A stretch of 7,159 bases of DNA, taken from the NCBI GenBank assembly GCA_017631135.1, contig JAGBTW010000098.1, positions 1 through 7,159 on the forward strand. The letters are read 5' to 3'. The first letter of the stretch is position 1. The number at the start of each line of letters is the position of its first letter. This stretch comes from Alistipes sp. GTDB lineage: Bacteria; Bacteroidota; Bacteroidia; Bacteroidales; Rikenellaceae. Shown piece by piece: positions 1 through 6,902 of the stretch. Both the position numbers and the translations under genes were made by a program. The notes under the pieces were generated by a model. That model was not told the origin of the DNA. It was given only the letters and a program-made list of their open reading frames with translations, and made no database searches.

Positions 1-1312
1 GGATGTCGTCGGAGGTGATGGCGCCGGTGATTTCGCCAAGGTGGTGGACAATGCGGCGGATGTCCTCGCTCAATAGGTCGGAGGGTAGACCGTTGTCCAT
101 TGCTGCAAGGGCGGAGGTGAGTGCTGTGTGTGCCTCGCGCAGAGCTGCGTAGTGGCGCATGTTGGATACCACGACGCTGCCTGTGCCAAGCTTCGAGGTG
201 TCGATGGTCGCTACAAGGCGCTCACGGAGCTCGTCGATGCCGATGCCGTTCTTTGCCGATATGCCAAGCGTGTCGGGTTCGAGCGTTGCGGGGGCTGGTA
301 GGGTATCTATCTTATTTACCACGCGTATATGTCGCTGCGTGTCGCTATACTCGACAGTGTCAAACGTAGGGTTATCTGCCGTTGTGAGGTGTATGACAAC
401 ATGGGCATTTGCTATGGCGCGGTGTGTGCGGTCGATGCCCATCTGCTCGAGCTTGTCATCCGTTGTGTGTATACCCGCGGTGTCGATGAAGCGGTAGCGA
501 ATGCCGTTGATGACGGTTGTTGCCTCGATTGTGTCGCGTGTTGTGCCAGCGATGTCCGAGACCATAGCTCTGTCCTCTTCGATAAGGGCGTTAAGGAGTG
601 TGCTCTTGCCGACATTCGGTTTGCCTACAATAGTCACATTTACACCATTTTTAAGCACCTTACCTAATGCAAAAGATGATGTGAGTTCATCTATCTGCGC
701 GCCTATGTCGGTGAGTGTTTCGCGCAGCGTTGTGCGGTCGGCAAACTCGACGTCCTCCTCCGAGAAATCGAGCTCCAACTCGAGGAGTGAGCATAGGTGT
801 AGCAGCTCGTTGCGCAGTGTTGTGAGGCGCTTGGAGTAGCCACCGCGCATCTGTGTGGATGCTACGTTGTGTGACCACTGCGAGTCCGATGCGATGATGT
901 CGGCAACGGCCTCTGCGCGGCTCAAGTCCATTTTGCCAGCAAGGAATGCGCGGCGTGTGAACTCGCCAGGCATAGCCATCGTTGCGCCGCAGTTTATCGC
1001 GAGTCGCATAACCTCCGAGGTGATATACTCCGAGCCGTGAAGTGTTATCTCTACGGTGTCATCGCCCGTGTAGGAGTGGGGTGCGCGGAAGAGAGCCACA
1101 ACAACATCGTCGACGACTCTATCGCACTCATCTACGATGCGACCATAGTGCAACGTGTAACCATCACACTCTCGCAGTGGCTTCTTGCCACGAAATAGGG
1201 TATCTGCAATCTCTATTGCGCGGTTGCCACTTATGCGTACAACCATGACAGCTCCACCTGCGGCTGTGGCGGGGGCAATGATGGTTGTTGATGTGTCTAT
1301 ATGGTTGTACAT
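1..1312 (-). CDS. mnmE: tRNA uridine-5-carboxymethylaminomethyl(34) synthesis GTPase MnmE (3' end outside window)
   Basis: MnmE is a cytoplasmic, potassium-dependent GTPase. With MnmG it installs the carboxymethylaminomethyl group on C5 of wobble uridine 34 in a subset of tRNAs, using a methylene-tetrahydrofolate-derived carbon. The reading frame is open for 437 codons from ATG 1312 to the window edge. The N-terminal folate-binding domain comes first (start MYNHIDTSTTIIAPAT, then a GEFTRRAFLAGKMDLSRAEA segment). The embedded G domain shows a P-loop GKPNVGKS (residues 230-237, including the conserved Asn linked to K+ binding), GTTRD (256-260), DTAG (277-280), NKID (333-336) and an SAK motif. 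The visible end, TSDDI, normally lies about a dozen residues before the family's C-terminal CIGK motif, so only a short tail with the catalytic Cys is cut off by the window. The start lies 17 bases after the transglycosylase stop, suggesting cotranscription. No in-frame ATG closer to that stop was seen. The identification is very secure. Confidence 0.96.
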   Translation of the reverse strand, partial: MYNHIDTSTTIIAPATAAGGAVMVVRISGNRAIEIADTLFRGKKPLRECDGYTLHYGRIVDECDRVVDDVVVALFRAPHSYTGDDTVEITLHGSEYITSEVMRLAINCGATMAMPGEFTRRAFLAGKMDLSRAEAVADIIASDSQWSHNVASTQMRGGYSKRLTTLRNELLHLCSLLELELDFSEEDVEFADRTTLRETLTDIGAQIDELTSSFALGKVLKNGVNVTIVGKPNVGKSTLLNALIEEDRAMVSDIAGTTRDTIEATTVINGIRYRFIDTAGIHTTDDKLEQMGIDRTHRAIANAHVVIHLTTADNPTFDTVEYSDTQRHIRVVNKIDTLPAPATLEPDTLGISAKNGIGIDELRERLVATIDTSKLGTGSVVVSNMRHYAALREAHTALTSALAAMDNGLPSDLLSEDIRRIVHHLGEITGAITSDDI

Positions 1313-1329
1313 GAGTGTGCTATTTGGTG

Positions 1330-2733
1330 TTATCTATTGCTAACCTTTAGGCGCTGACCTATGCGTAGCGAATTGGCATTCTTGAGGTTATTCCACTTCA
1401 TAAGCTGCTGCATGCTGCAACCATATTTCTTGGATATGGCGCTCAACGTGTCACCCTTCTTCACGGTGTGCATGGTTACGGGAGGTGCTTCGTGCTTCTT
1501 CTTCTCGATGTTAGCGTGCACGATATACTCCTTCAAGTAGAGGCTATCTTTGGCATATATAGCCTCGCTATTCTTGGCAAACTCGGTGAATAGCTCTGCG
1601 GGGAGCGTAAGAGGGTAGCTCTTTGTTGTTGCGGGGATGATGAGTAGGGTATACTCGGGGTTGAGCATCTTGAGCACCTCGAGGTCTACATCTATTGTTG
1701 ATGACACCTGCTCGAGGTGTAGCGGGCGGTTAATCATCACCGTGTCGACAGCCAGTGGCATGGGAGGTGTGGGTATCGTCACGCCATGTGCTCGGTGATA
1801 GGCAAAGGCGTATGTAGCACCCATGTACAAGGGTACATATCCGCGTGTCTCGGCGGGGAGATACTCATATATATCCCAAAATAGGCGACCCGCATCCTCG
1901 AGGCTCACGCCGCTTAAGCTCAAGGCTCTATTTACGCGACCTGGGCCACAGTTGTATGCCGCGATGGATAGTGTCCAGTCGTTGTATATGCTGTACATGC
2001 GCTTGAGGTACTGCGCTGCGGCGCGCGAGGCGAGGCGTGGGTTGCAACGCTCGTCCACCATGGAGTTAATCTCCAAGCCGAACTCCTTGCCCGTGAAAGG
2101 CATAAACTGCCAAATGCCCACAGCGTTACTCCTCGAGCGTGCGAGGGGGTTAAGTCCCGACTCCACGATTGCGAGTGTTCGTATCTCGATGGGTATGCCA
2201 GCGTTTATGAACTCCTCCTCGATGATTGGAAAGTAGTAGTAGGCATAGCTAAATATGTCTGCGTATGCAGGCGAGCAGAAACGCTCTATTGTTGTGCGTA
2301 CCTCGTGGTTGTAGGTAAGGGGTACGGGTGTCATTATAGCCTGCAGGCGCGCAATGTATAGCGAGTCTGTGCTGTCGTATATGGAGTCGGTGAGTGTCTC
2401 GCTGTAGCTTCTAAACTCTGCGAAGTAGTTGTCATAGCGCTCCTTGGTGCTGCTTGTGCGCCAGAGGGTGAGCACCGAGTCTATATGCTCGGGAGTGTTT
2501 ATGTGGCGCTTCTCTTCTGTAACTTCGCTCTTTACGGTGTCGGCTAATGGCATAACGTCGCCATTAAGCCTATATTTGATGCTATCTTGGCGGCGCTGTA
2601 TCTCCTCGGGAGAGGTGTATCGCTTCTCGACACCGCGACGTGGGCGCTGTGCGAAAGTTGTCGCGTCGAGCGATGCAAATATCATCAAGGCCACGACGAT
2701 GATGAGTCGGGTCTTTGTGGGTGTAATCTTCAT
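1330..2733 (-). CDS. MltD-like membrane-bound lytic murein transglycosylase (SLT domain plus LysM)
   Basis: This is a predicted envelope enzyme that cleaves the MurNAc-GlcNAc bond of peptidoglycan to leave 1,6-anhydro-MurNAc ends, allowing wall turnover and insertion. The 467-residue product starts with a signal peptide (basic start, hydrophobic residues about 10-21, likely cleavage near AQ at 28-29). Residues 30-150 are a polar linker. The family 1 SLT/goose-lysozyme-like domain covers about 165-310, with catalytic Glu191 in AIVESGLNP, then SNAVGIWQFMP (202-212) and AAYNCGPGRVNRAL (258-271). A single C-terminal LysM peptidoglycan-binding module covers about 421-465 (HTVKKGDTLSAISKKYG). E. 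coli MltD has the same SLT-then-LysM order. There is no lipobox Cys near the signal peptide, so it is probably not a lipoprotein. The gene sits 52 bases after the DUF5683 gene and 17 before mnmE. The symbol mltD would be reasonable, but orthology with E. coli MltD is not shown. Confidence 0.93.
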   Translation of the reverse strand: MKITPTKTRLIIVVALMIFASLDATTFAQRPRRGVEKRYTSPEEIQRRQDSIKYRLNGDVMPLADTVKSEVTEEKRHINTPEHIDSVLTLWRTSSTKERYDNYFAEFRSYSETLTDSIYDSTDSLYIARLQAIMTPVPLTYNHEVRTTIERFCSPAYADIFSYAYYYFPIIEEEFINAGIPIEIRTLAIVESGLNPLARSRSNAVGIWQFMPFTGKEFGLEINSMVDERCNPRLASRAAAQYLKRMYSIYNDWTLSIAAYNCGPGRVNRALSLSGVSLEDAGRLFWDIYEYLPAETRGYVPLYMGATYAFAYHRAHGVTIPTPPMPLAVDTVMINRPLHLEQVSSTIDVDLEVLKMLNPEYTLLIIPATTKSYPLTLPAELFTEFAKNSEAIYAKDSLYLKEYIVHANIEKKKHEAPPVTMHTVKKGDTLSAISKKYGCSMQQLMKWNNLKNANSLRIGQRLKVSNR

Positions 2734-2785
2734 ATTGTTATGAGGTCTCTTATGTGTGTGGTTCTCTCGCTATCGGTGCTAACGC

Positions 2786-4018
2786 TTAAAACTTAAAGTT
2801 CAGGTTAAATCCAAACAGCGGTTGCGACTCTTCGTACGAGTAGTCGATATATGGCTCGAGGTTCATCGTGAGGTCGTCCGAGATGTCGTAGTCCTGCAGG
2901 TGAGCATCGACATGCGCATCGATAATTTGCAACATGTAGACACCCGCGGTGAGCAAGATACATAGGTCTCGGTTACGACGATAGCTGTCCTTGAGGTTTT
3001 TGAGGAACGTCGCAGAGTATGCGCCACGAAACTCGTCAGCAGCACCACCAGGATATTTGTCGGGGTTCTTGTCATAGTCCACGCGCAGCGAGTATGCCGT
3101 TTTGAAACGCTTGTAGCCACGGTTGTTCCAGTCGATGGTGTAGATTGTCGAAGCCATACCGCCAATCACGATGGGCACACGCCAGTAGCTCTTGTTGTAT
3201 ATCTGTCCCGCACCTGGGCAAATGGTCGATAGGGTAGTTGCCTTCTTGACGTGCGACACCTCGTTGGTCTTGTAGTTGATTGCTGCGTCACCAATAAAGT
3301 AGATGTATGTAGCGATTGCCAGACCCGCATATATCTGTTGGCGGGTGTTGTGGCGTATCATGTGTGTCTGTATCTTGTCTAGCTCGGGCGTACGCATGTA
3401 GCCGTTGTCGATAAGATATTGGTCATACTGCTTCTTGTATGGCTTGTACTGCTTGTTCTCGTGCACAAACATGCCTATGGATGCACCTACAGCGGGGTAT
3501 AGAATGCCGAGCTTCCAATACTGTTTGTTGTATATCTGTCCGAAGCCAGGAAGCGGTAGCGACAGCCAACACATCTTCGAGAGACCCATGGAGTCGCTAA
3601 TAAGCGGTTTGCGCTCCTCGCCATTCTTGTTTAGGCGTATGCGACGACCATCGGGGGCGATGCTATCGCGGCGGTCGCGCGCTGATGAGTCGCGCTTGAG
3701 TGTGGCGGCAATGGTGCGGCGCAACGAGTCGCGGCTCTCCTCGGGGAGGTTGTCGTAGAGCATGTTCGTCAGGCGCGCTATAGAGTCTATATGGCGATAG
3801 TATAGCGAGTCGCGTCGTGCTGCCGCCTCGGCCTGCGCCTTTTTTAGGGCTGCAGAGTCGATGGGTACAAGACCTCCGTTGTTGATGGTGCGGATGTTAC
3901 CACGCAGCTTCTCGCGGCTATACTCTTGAGCATGGAGACTCTCGGTGGCTGCAAAAAGAGCAATCACCGCCATGAGAATGGCTATGGATAACCGTTTAAT
4001 CATATCTATAAACACCAA
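2786..4018 (-). CDS. DUF5683 family envelope/membrane protein, function unknown
   Basis: I recognise this as the DUF5683 family, found in Bacteroidota next to parB and an MltD-type enzyme. No biochemical role is known to me. The product is 410 residues from ATG 4018. A second ATG (Met6, position 4003) gives a cleaner signal peptide, MIKRLSIAILMAVIALFA ending near HAQ at residues 29-31, and leaves 20 rather than 5 bases after the parB stop, so 4003 may be the true start. Residues 32-145 are polar and rich in Arg, Asp and Ser. A motif PGFGQIYNKQYWK (157-169) recurs as PGAGQIYNKSYWR (268-280), each followed by a hydrophobic stretch. Further hydrophobic segments lie at about 230-247 and 352-368, the last followed by IIDAHVDAHL (365-374). 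The protein ends in alternating aromatic and polar residues finishing in Phe, as in outer-membrane beta strands, but this is only suggestive. Location in the envelope is inferred. Confidence 0.85.
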   Translation of the reverse strand: MVFIDMIKRLSIAILMAVIALFAATESLHAQEYSREKLRGNIRTINNGGLVPIDSAALKKAQAEAAARRDSLYYRHIDSIARLTNMLYDNLPEESRDSLRRTIAATLKRDSSARDRRDSIAPDGRRIRLNKNGEERKPLISDSMGLSKMCWLSLPLPGFGQIYNKQYWKLGILYPAVGASIGMFVHENKQYKPYKKQYDQYLIDNGYMRTPELDKIQTHMIRHNTRQQIYAGLAIATYIYFIGDAAINYKTNEVSHVKKATTLSTICPGAGQIYNKSYWRVPIVIGGMASTIYTIDWNNRGYKRFKTAYSLRVDYDKNPDKYPGGAADEFRGAYSATFLKNLKDSYRRNRDLCILLTAGVYMLQIIDAHVDAHLQDYDISDDLTMNLEPYIDYSYEESQPLFGFNLNFKF

Positions 4019-4023
4019 CGCAA

Positions 4024-4902
4024 TTAGATGTTGTTTATTTTGTGGAGCTTCTCAATAAGTCTGTCTACCTCGCTGTCGTTGGCACACTCGATGGTTATGC
4101 GACTTGCTCCGCTCTTTGTGCGCTTGATGGATATGTTCTCCGAGAGCAGACGCTCGAGCTCGTCAACGAGTCTCGAGAATGACTCGGGGTACTCCTCTGT
4201 CTCGACCTCTGTGGTGCGTACCTCGCTTATCTTGCGAGCCAAAGCCTCTGCTTGGCGCACCGAGAGACCCTTTTTCACGCAACGCTTCATCGCCTTAACC
4301 TGCTCGGCGGGGTCGAGGGCTGCGATAGCCTTGGCATGACCCATGCTGATGACACCCTCCTTAAGGGCGAGCTGCACCTCCGAGGGCTGACCCAAGAGAC
4401 GCATATAGTTGGAAACGGTTGAGCGCTTCTTGCCCACCTTCTCTGCCATCGCCTCCTGTGTTAGACCACACTCCTCGATAAGGCGTTGCATGCCCAATGC
4501 AATCTCTATGGCATTGAGGTCCTGGCGCTGGATGTTCTCGACGAGAGCCATGGCGTGCAAGTCCTCGTCATCCACCTCGCGTATGTATGCGGGCATTGTC
4601 TCGAGACCCGCCATCTGTGATGCGCGCCAGCGACGCTCACCGCTGATGATGGTGTACTTGCCATCGTTGCGACGACGTAGGGTGATGGGCTGTATCACGC
4701 CAAGGGTGGCGATAGATGCCGAGAGCTCGGCGAGAGCCTCATCGTCAAAGGTGTGGCGTGGCTGCAAGGGGTTGGGGATGATCTCCGCAATAGCGACCTC
4801 TGCCATCTCCGTCATGGGCTTTGAGTGTTGTGTGGGGTTGACATCGCCAAATAGGGCGTCAAGACCTCTGCCCAAGCCTCTCTTATTCTTTGTTGTAGTC
4901 AT
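4024..4902 (-). CDS. parB: Chromosome partitioning protein ParB (Spo0J family, CTP-dependent DNA clamp)
   Basis: ParB binds parS sites near the replication origin, loads as a CTP-gated sliding clamp, stimulates ParA ATPase and recruits SMC. The 292-residue length is usual for chromosomal ParB. It begins with the conserved RGLGRGLDALFG (residues 8-19), the ParA-interacting tail. The ParB/Srx nucleotide-binding fold follows, with PNPLQPR (43-49), GERRWRA (88-94) and ENIQRQDLN (122-130), the CTP-binding and clamp-closing boxes. The helix-turn-helix DNA-binding part includes LTQEAMAEKVGKKRSTVSNY (147-166) and continues to GVISMGHAKAIAAL (183-196). After a short acidic linker (about 228-240) comes the C-terminal dimerisation domain (about 242-290). 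All key motifs are intact. The start is 15 bases after the parA stop, so the pair is almost certainly translated from one message. Confidence 0.97.
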   Translation of the reverse strand: MTTTKNKRGLGRGLDALFGDVNPTQHSKPMTEMAEVAIAEIIPNPLQPRHTFDDEALAELSASIATLGVIQPITLRRRNDGKYTIISGERRWRASQMAGLETMPAYIREVDDEDLHAMALVENIQRQDLNAIEIALGMQRLIEECGLTQEAMAEKVGKKRSTVSNYMRLLGQPSEVQLALKEGVISMGHAKAIAALDPAEQVKAMKRCVKKGLSVRQAEALARKISEVRTTEVETEEYPESFSRLVDELERLLSENISIKRTKSGASRITIECANDSEVDRLIEKLHKINNI

Positions 4903-4917
4903 ATCTGAAGTTTTCGT

Positions 4918-5688
4918 TTATTCTCTCTTTGTCTTATTTCGCTTGAGAAACTCGCGCGCAAGATTGAGGTAGTTCACTGCTCCCGTAGCTGCAGCATCAT
5001 AGAGCATGATGGGCTTGCCATGTGAGGGTGCCTCGCCAAGGCGAATGTTGCGCTGGATGATGGTCTCGTATGCCAACTCGCCAAAGTGCTCGCGCACCTC
5101 GCTTACTACTTGGTTGTTGAGCTTATTGCGCATGTACATCGTGAGCACAAAGCCCTCGATGGCCAACGCGGGGTTGAGACGGCTCTTGACCATCTTGATG
5201 GTGTTAAGTAGCTTGCTCAAACCCTCCAATGCAAGGTACTCGCACTGCACGGGCACAAGCACCGAGTCAGCCGCTGTGAGGATGTTGACGGTGGTGAAGC
5301 CCAACGAGGGTGAGCAGTCGATGAATATGTAGTCGTAGCTGTCACGCACCGAGTCGACGATGCCCTTTACGATGTGGTGAGCATTCTCCATTGTCGAGAG
5401 CTCTGTATCGGCAGCCACAAGGTTGATTGACGAGGGGAGCAACCATAGCTTCTTGATGTCCTCGGAGTGCAAGATAACGTCGCGTGGCGCAGCCTCGCCA
5501 ACGATGCACTCGTATATGCCCGCCTGGTTGATGTCAAAGCCCAAGCCCGAGGTGGCATTTGCCTGTGGGTCAGCATCTATGAGTAGCACCTTCTTGCCGA
5601 GAAGTGCCACCGATGCAGCAAGGTTTATGGCTGTGGTTGTCTTGCCCACGCCGCCCTTTTGATTTGCTAATGCAACAACTTTTGCCAT
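4918..5688 (-). CDS. parA: Chromosome partitioning ATPase ParA (Soj/MinD family)
   Basis: ParA is a Walker-type ATPase that dimerises with ATP, binds DNA non-specifically and forms the gradient along which ParB-parS complexes move. The 256-residue product, with no extra N-terminal domain, matches chromosomal Soj-type ParA rather than the longer plasmid P1 type. Visible motifs are the deviant Walker A KGGVGKTT (11-18, signature Lys12-side motif with catalytic Lys17), the switch I region DADPQANAT (38-46, Asp40) and the Walker B strand YIFIDCSPS (120-128). The conserved VPVQCEYLALEG segment (145-156) and QRNIRLGEAPSHGKP (212-226) also fit Soj/ParA. The ATG at 5688 directly precedes the family start MAKVVALANQKGGVGKT, so the start is secure. 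It is the first gene of the minus-strand block, and its promoter must lie in the 5689-5871 region shared with the divergent protease gene. Confidence 0.97.
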   Translation of the reverse strand: MAKVVALANQKGGVGKTTTAINLAASVALLGKKVLLIDADPQANATSGLGFDINQAGIYECIVGEAAPRDVILHSEDIKKLWLLPSSINLVAADTELSTMENAHHIVKGIVDSVRDSYDYIFIDCSPSLGFTTVNILTAADSVLVPVQCEYLALEGLSKLLNTIKMVKSRLNPALAIEGFVLTMYMRNKLNNQVVSEVREHFGELAYETIIQRNIRLGEAPSHGKPIMLYDAAATGAVNYLNLAREFLKRNKTKRE

Positions 5689-5728
5689 CTATATTTTTCT
5701 TCTATTATTCACAAGTAAATTAATCGGG

Positions 5729-5736
5729 CAAAAATA
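5729..5736 (-). promoter_or_regulatory. Candidate -7 promoter box for the parA operon
   Basis: On the minus strand these bases read TATTTTTG, an exact match to the Bacteroides -7 consensus TAnnTTTG recognised by the unusual primary sigma factor of the phylum. Transcription would begin roughly 6-8 bases further on, leaving an AT-rich leader of about 35 bases before the parA ATG at 5688. No good TTTG -33 box lies 19-21 bases upstream, and the surrounding DNA is AT-rich, so a chance match is possible. Confidence 0.4.
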
Positions 5737-5754
5737 GTAAATTTTATCCGATTT

Positions 5755-5787
5755 TTAGCTCTGTTTTTTGAAAATTGTTTATCTTTG
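5755..5787 (+). promoter_or_regulatory. Candidate promoter for the CPBP protease gene
   Basis: TATCTTTG at 5780-5787 matches the Bacteroides -7 consensus TAnnTTTG exactly. A poor -33 candidate, TTAG (5755-5758), lies 21 bases upstream; a better TTTG at 5767-5770 is too close (9 bases). Transcription would start near 5793 and give a leader of about 80 bases before ATG 5872. The assignment rests mainly on the -7 box and on position in the divergent AT-rich gap. Confidence 0.45.
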
Positions 5788-5871
5788 TTTGAATTTTGTT
5801 GCTACGCCTATTTGTTGTGCTGATAATGTGTTGAAATGGTGTAGTGGCTTTGACTAAAACTTTGATGCCTT

Positions 5872-6702
5872 ATGAAGCGATTTTTTAAGAGCGTGGGACT
5901 CACTGCGATGTTCGTTTTTGTGTTTGCGCTGTGCATGTTTGCAGTGGGTGCTGCATTCACTATTTTAGCGCCAAACTTGCCTTCAGAATTGAGCTTTGTG
6001 TTGATATATTTCTGCTCAATGATTGCTGCATATGGAGCAGTTTTATTTCTTGAGAATAAGACGTTTAACCAGATACTTCCTGTATATAATTCAAGGAGGG
6101 GTTTTGACCCCATAGCCCTGCTCATGGGTGTGGTGCTGATAGTGGCTATTTCGGTGGTTTTATTGCCATTGGATAGTGTGCTTGCGCCCGATAGTCGCAC
6201 CTTTACGGATGACCCATGCACACTTATTACGGTGGTCATTCTTGCTCCAATTTTCGAGGAGATGATATTCCGTGCGCGCCTATATAATATACTATCTCGC
6301 AACACCTCGCCATTGATGTCAGCATCGCTTTCTGCAGTTGCGTTTGGTGTCGTTCACATGCAGCCAATCGTGGTTGTCGAGGCGCTTGTTGTGGGTGTTG
6401 TGTTGAGTTATTTCTACCTCTCGAAGCGTTCTATTTTTGCTCCTATTATCCTGCATTCATTTAGTAATGCTTTGTCCTATGCGCTTATTCTGCTCTCGTA
6501 TCGTGGTGAGTCGTTGCGTTCGCTTGTTGGTAGTGGCGAGATGCAGGTTACGGTATATATCGTTGCGGTATTGATAGTTATGTGTGGTGCAGCTGCTATC
6601 CTTCGTTTCTTTGTCAAGGAGAAGCGTCGTGCGCGTGGCATCGAGTGTCAAGACATGGAGACCATAGCGGAGCACTACGATACTTCGCAATTGGTTGAGT
6701 AG
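5872..6702 (+). CDS. CPBP family intramembrane glutamic protease (Abi/Rce1-like)
   Basis: This is a multi-pass membrane protein of the CPBP family (Abi/CAAX protease), relatives of eukaryotic Rce1. Bacterial members are poorly characterised; some act in bacteriocin self-immunity or protein maturation, but no substrate can be inferred here. The three family motifs are present in the 276-residue product: EEMIFR (129-134, the EExxxR motif with catalytic Glu), FGVVH (158-162, FxxxH) and HSFSN (195-199, HxxxN). Hydrophobic segments suggest membrane helices at about 10-33, 41-60, 81-100, 117-129, 147-165, 166-182, 188-208 and 227-247, followed by a basic stretch KEKRRAR (249-255) and an acidic tail, both probably cytoplasmic. 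It stands alone on the plus strand, divergent from parA, and looks less GC-rich than the genes to its left. No peptide-bacteriocin or transporter gene is seen beside it, so an immunity role has no support from context. Confidence 0.9.
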   Translation: MKRFFKSVGLTAMFVFVFALCMFAVGAAFTILAPNLPSELSFVLIYFCSMIAAYGAVLFLENKTFNQILPVYNSRRGFDPIALLMGVVLIVAISVVLLPLDSVLAPDSRTFTDDPCTLITVVILAPIFEEMIFRARLYNILSRNTSPLMSASLSAVAFGVVHMQPIVVVEALVVGVVLSYFYLSKRSIFAPIILHSFSNALSYALILLSYRGESLRSLVGSGEMQVTVYIVAVLIVMCGAAAILRFFVKEKRRARGIECQDMETIAEHYDTSQLVE

Positions 6703-6711
6703 GTTAGAGGT

Positions 6712-6873
6712 GTCTATAGTCTTTAATTCCAGCTTAAGGCTTGCATAATTTGCGTAGTCTTTCTGAACGCAGTGAACGCTGCGATTAAGCCATGAGCAGA
6801 ACAAGCTTGCTTGTTTTGCCATGGCGGAGCAGGGTAGAGGAACTCAAGAATCTCCTCAAAGTCGACTATAGAC
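6712..6873. repeat. Separated 10-bp inverted repeat bounding a 162-bp non-coding segment
   Basis: The left arm GTCTATAGTC (6712-6721) is exactly repeated in inverted orientation as GACTATAGAC (6864-6873). The match extends to CTTT on the inner side if a 3-base insertion is allowed in the right arm. The arms flank a non-coding, hairpin-bearing core, which is the layout of a miniature inverted-repeat element or its remains. The arms are themselves partly palindromic and short, and no target-site duplication is evident, so the element call is tentative. Confidence 0.4.
6789..6825. repeat. Strong imperfect hairpin
   Basis: GCCATG (6789-6794) pairs with CATGGC (6820-6825). After an AG/C internal mismatch, CA pairs with TG and a G with T wobble follows, then AACAAGC (6800-6806) pairs with GCTTGTT (6809-6815). 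In total about 16 pairs form around a tiny loop. No T-run follows on either side, so it is not a standard intrinsic terminator. It sits in the middle of the inverted-repeat segment and could be part of a repeat element or a structured RNA. Confidence 0.55.
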
Positions 6874-6902
6874 TACAGTATATAGTGTGTTGCCATCGAG
6901 TA

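Larger units (their letters stand above)
5689..5871. other. Divergent AT-rich intergenic region between parA and the protease gene
   Basis: This 183-base gap separates the parA start on the minus strand from the protease start on the plus strand, so it must hold promoters for both directions. It is visibly richer in A and T than the coding DNA on its left, particularly at 5689-5800. I see candidate -7 boxes on both strands, no parS-like CACGTG-centred palindrome, no convincing small reading frame and no Shine-Dalgarno sequence before ATG 5872 (an out-of-frame ATG lies at 5865). Confidence 0.75.

Noticed and set aside
121..1248. Several plus-strand open frames of 60-112 codons
   Set aside because: They lie opposite mnmE, whose minus-strand frame carries all G-domain motifs. 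Their translations are Ser/Arg/Cys-rich with no family features.
1..1312. mnmE as a truncated pseudogene
   Set aside because: The frame is open right to position 1 and ends about a dozen residues before the expected CIGK terminus, so the loss is due to the window edge only.
4409..4972. Plus-strand open frame of 187 codons
   Set aside because: It is the complement of parB and the parA end. The composition is Arg/Ser-rich and ParB motifs are perfect on the other strand.
5767..5787. TTTG at 5767-5770 as -33 box for TATCTTTG
   Set aside because: The spacing is 9 bases, far short of the 19-21 expected for Bacteroides promoters.
5689..5800. AT-rich stretch as a replication origin
   Set aside because: No DnaA-box cluster or dnaA gene is visible, and AT richness is normal for a divergent promoter region.
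5808..6305. Minus-strand open frame of 165 codons
   Set aside because: It is antisense to the N-terminal half of the CPBP protease, whose motifs and membrane helices are convincing. This frame shows no recognisable domain.
6457..6822. Minus-strand open frame of 121 codons starting MAKQASLFCSWLNRS
   Set aside because: It starts inside the strong hairpin at 6789-6825, crosses the repeat region and then runs antisense through the protease gene. It is probably a translated repeat rather than a gene.
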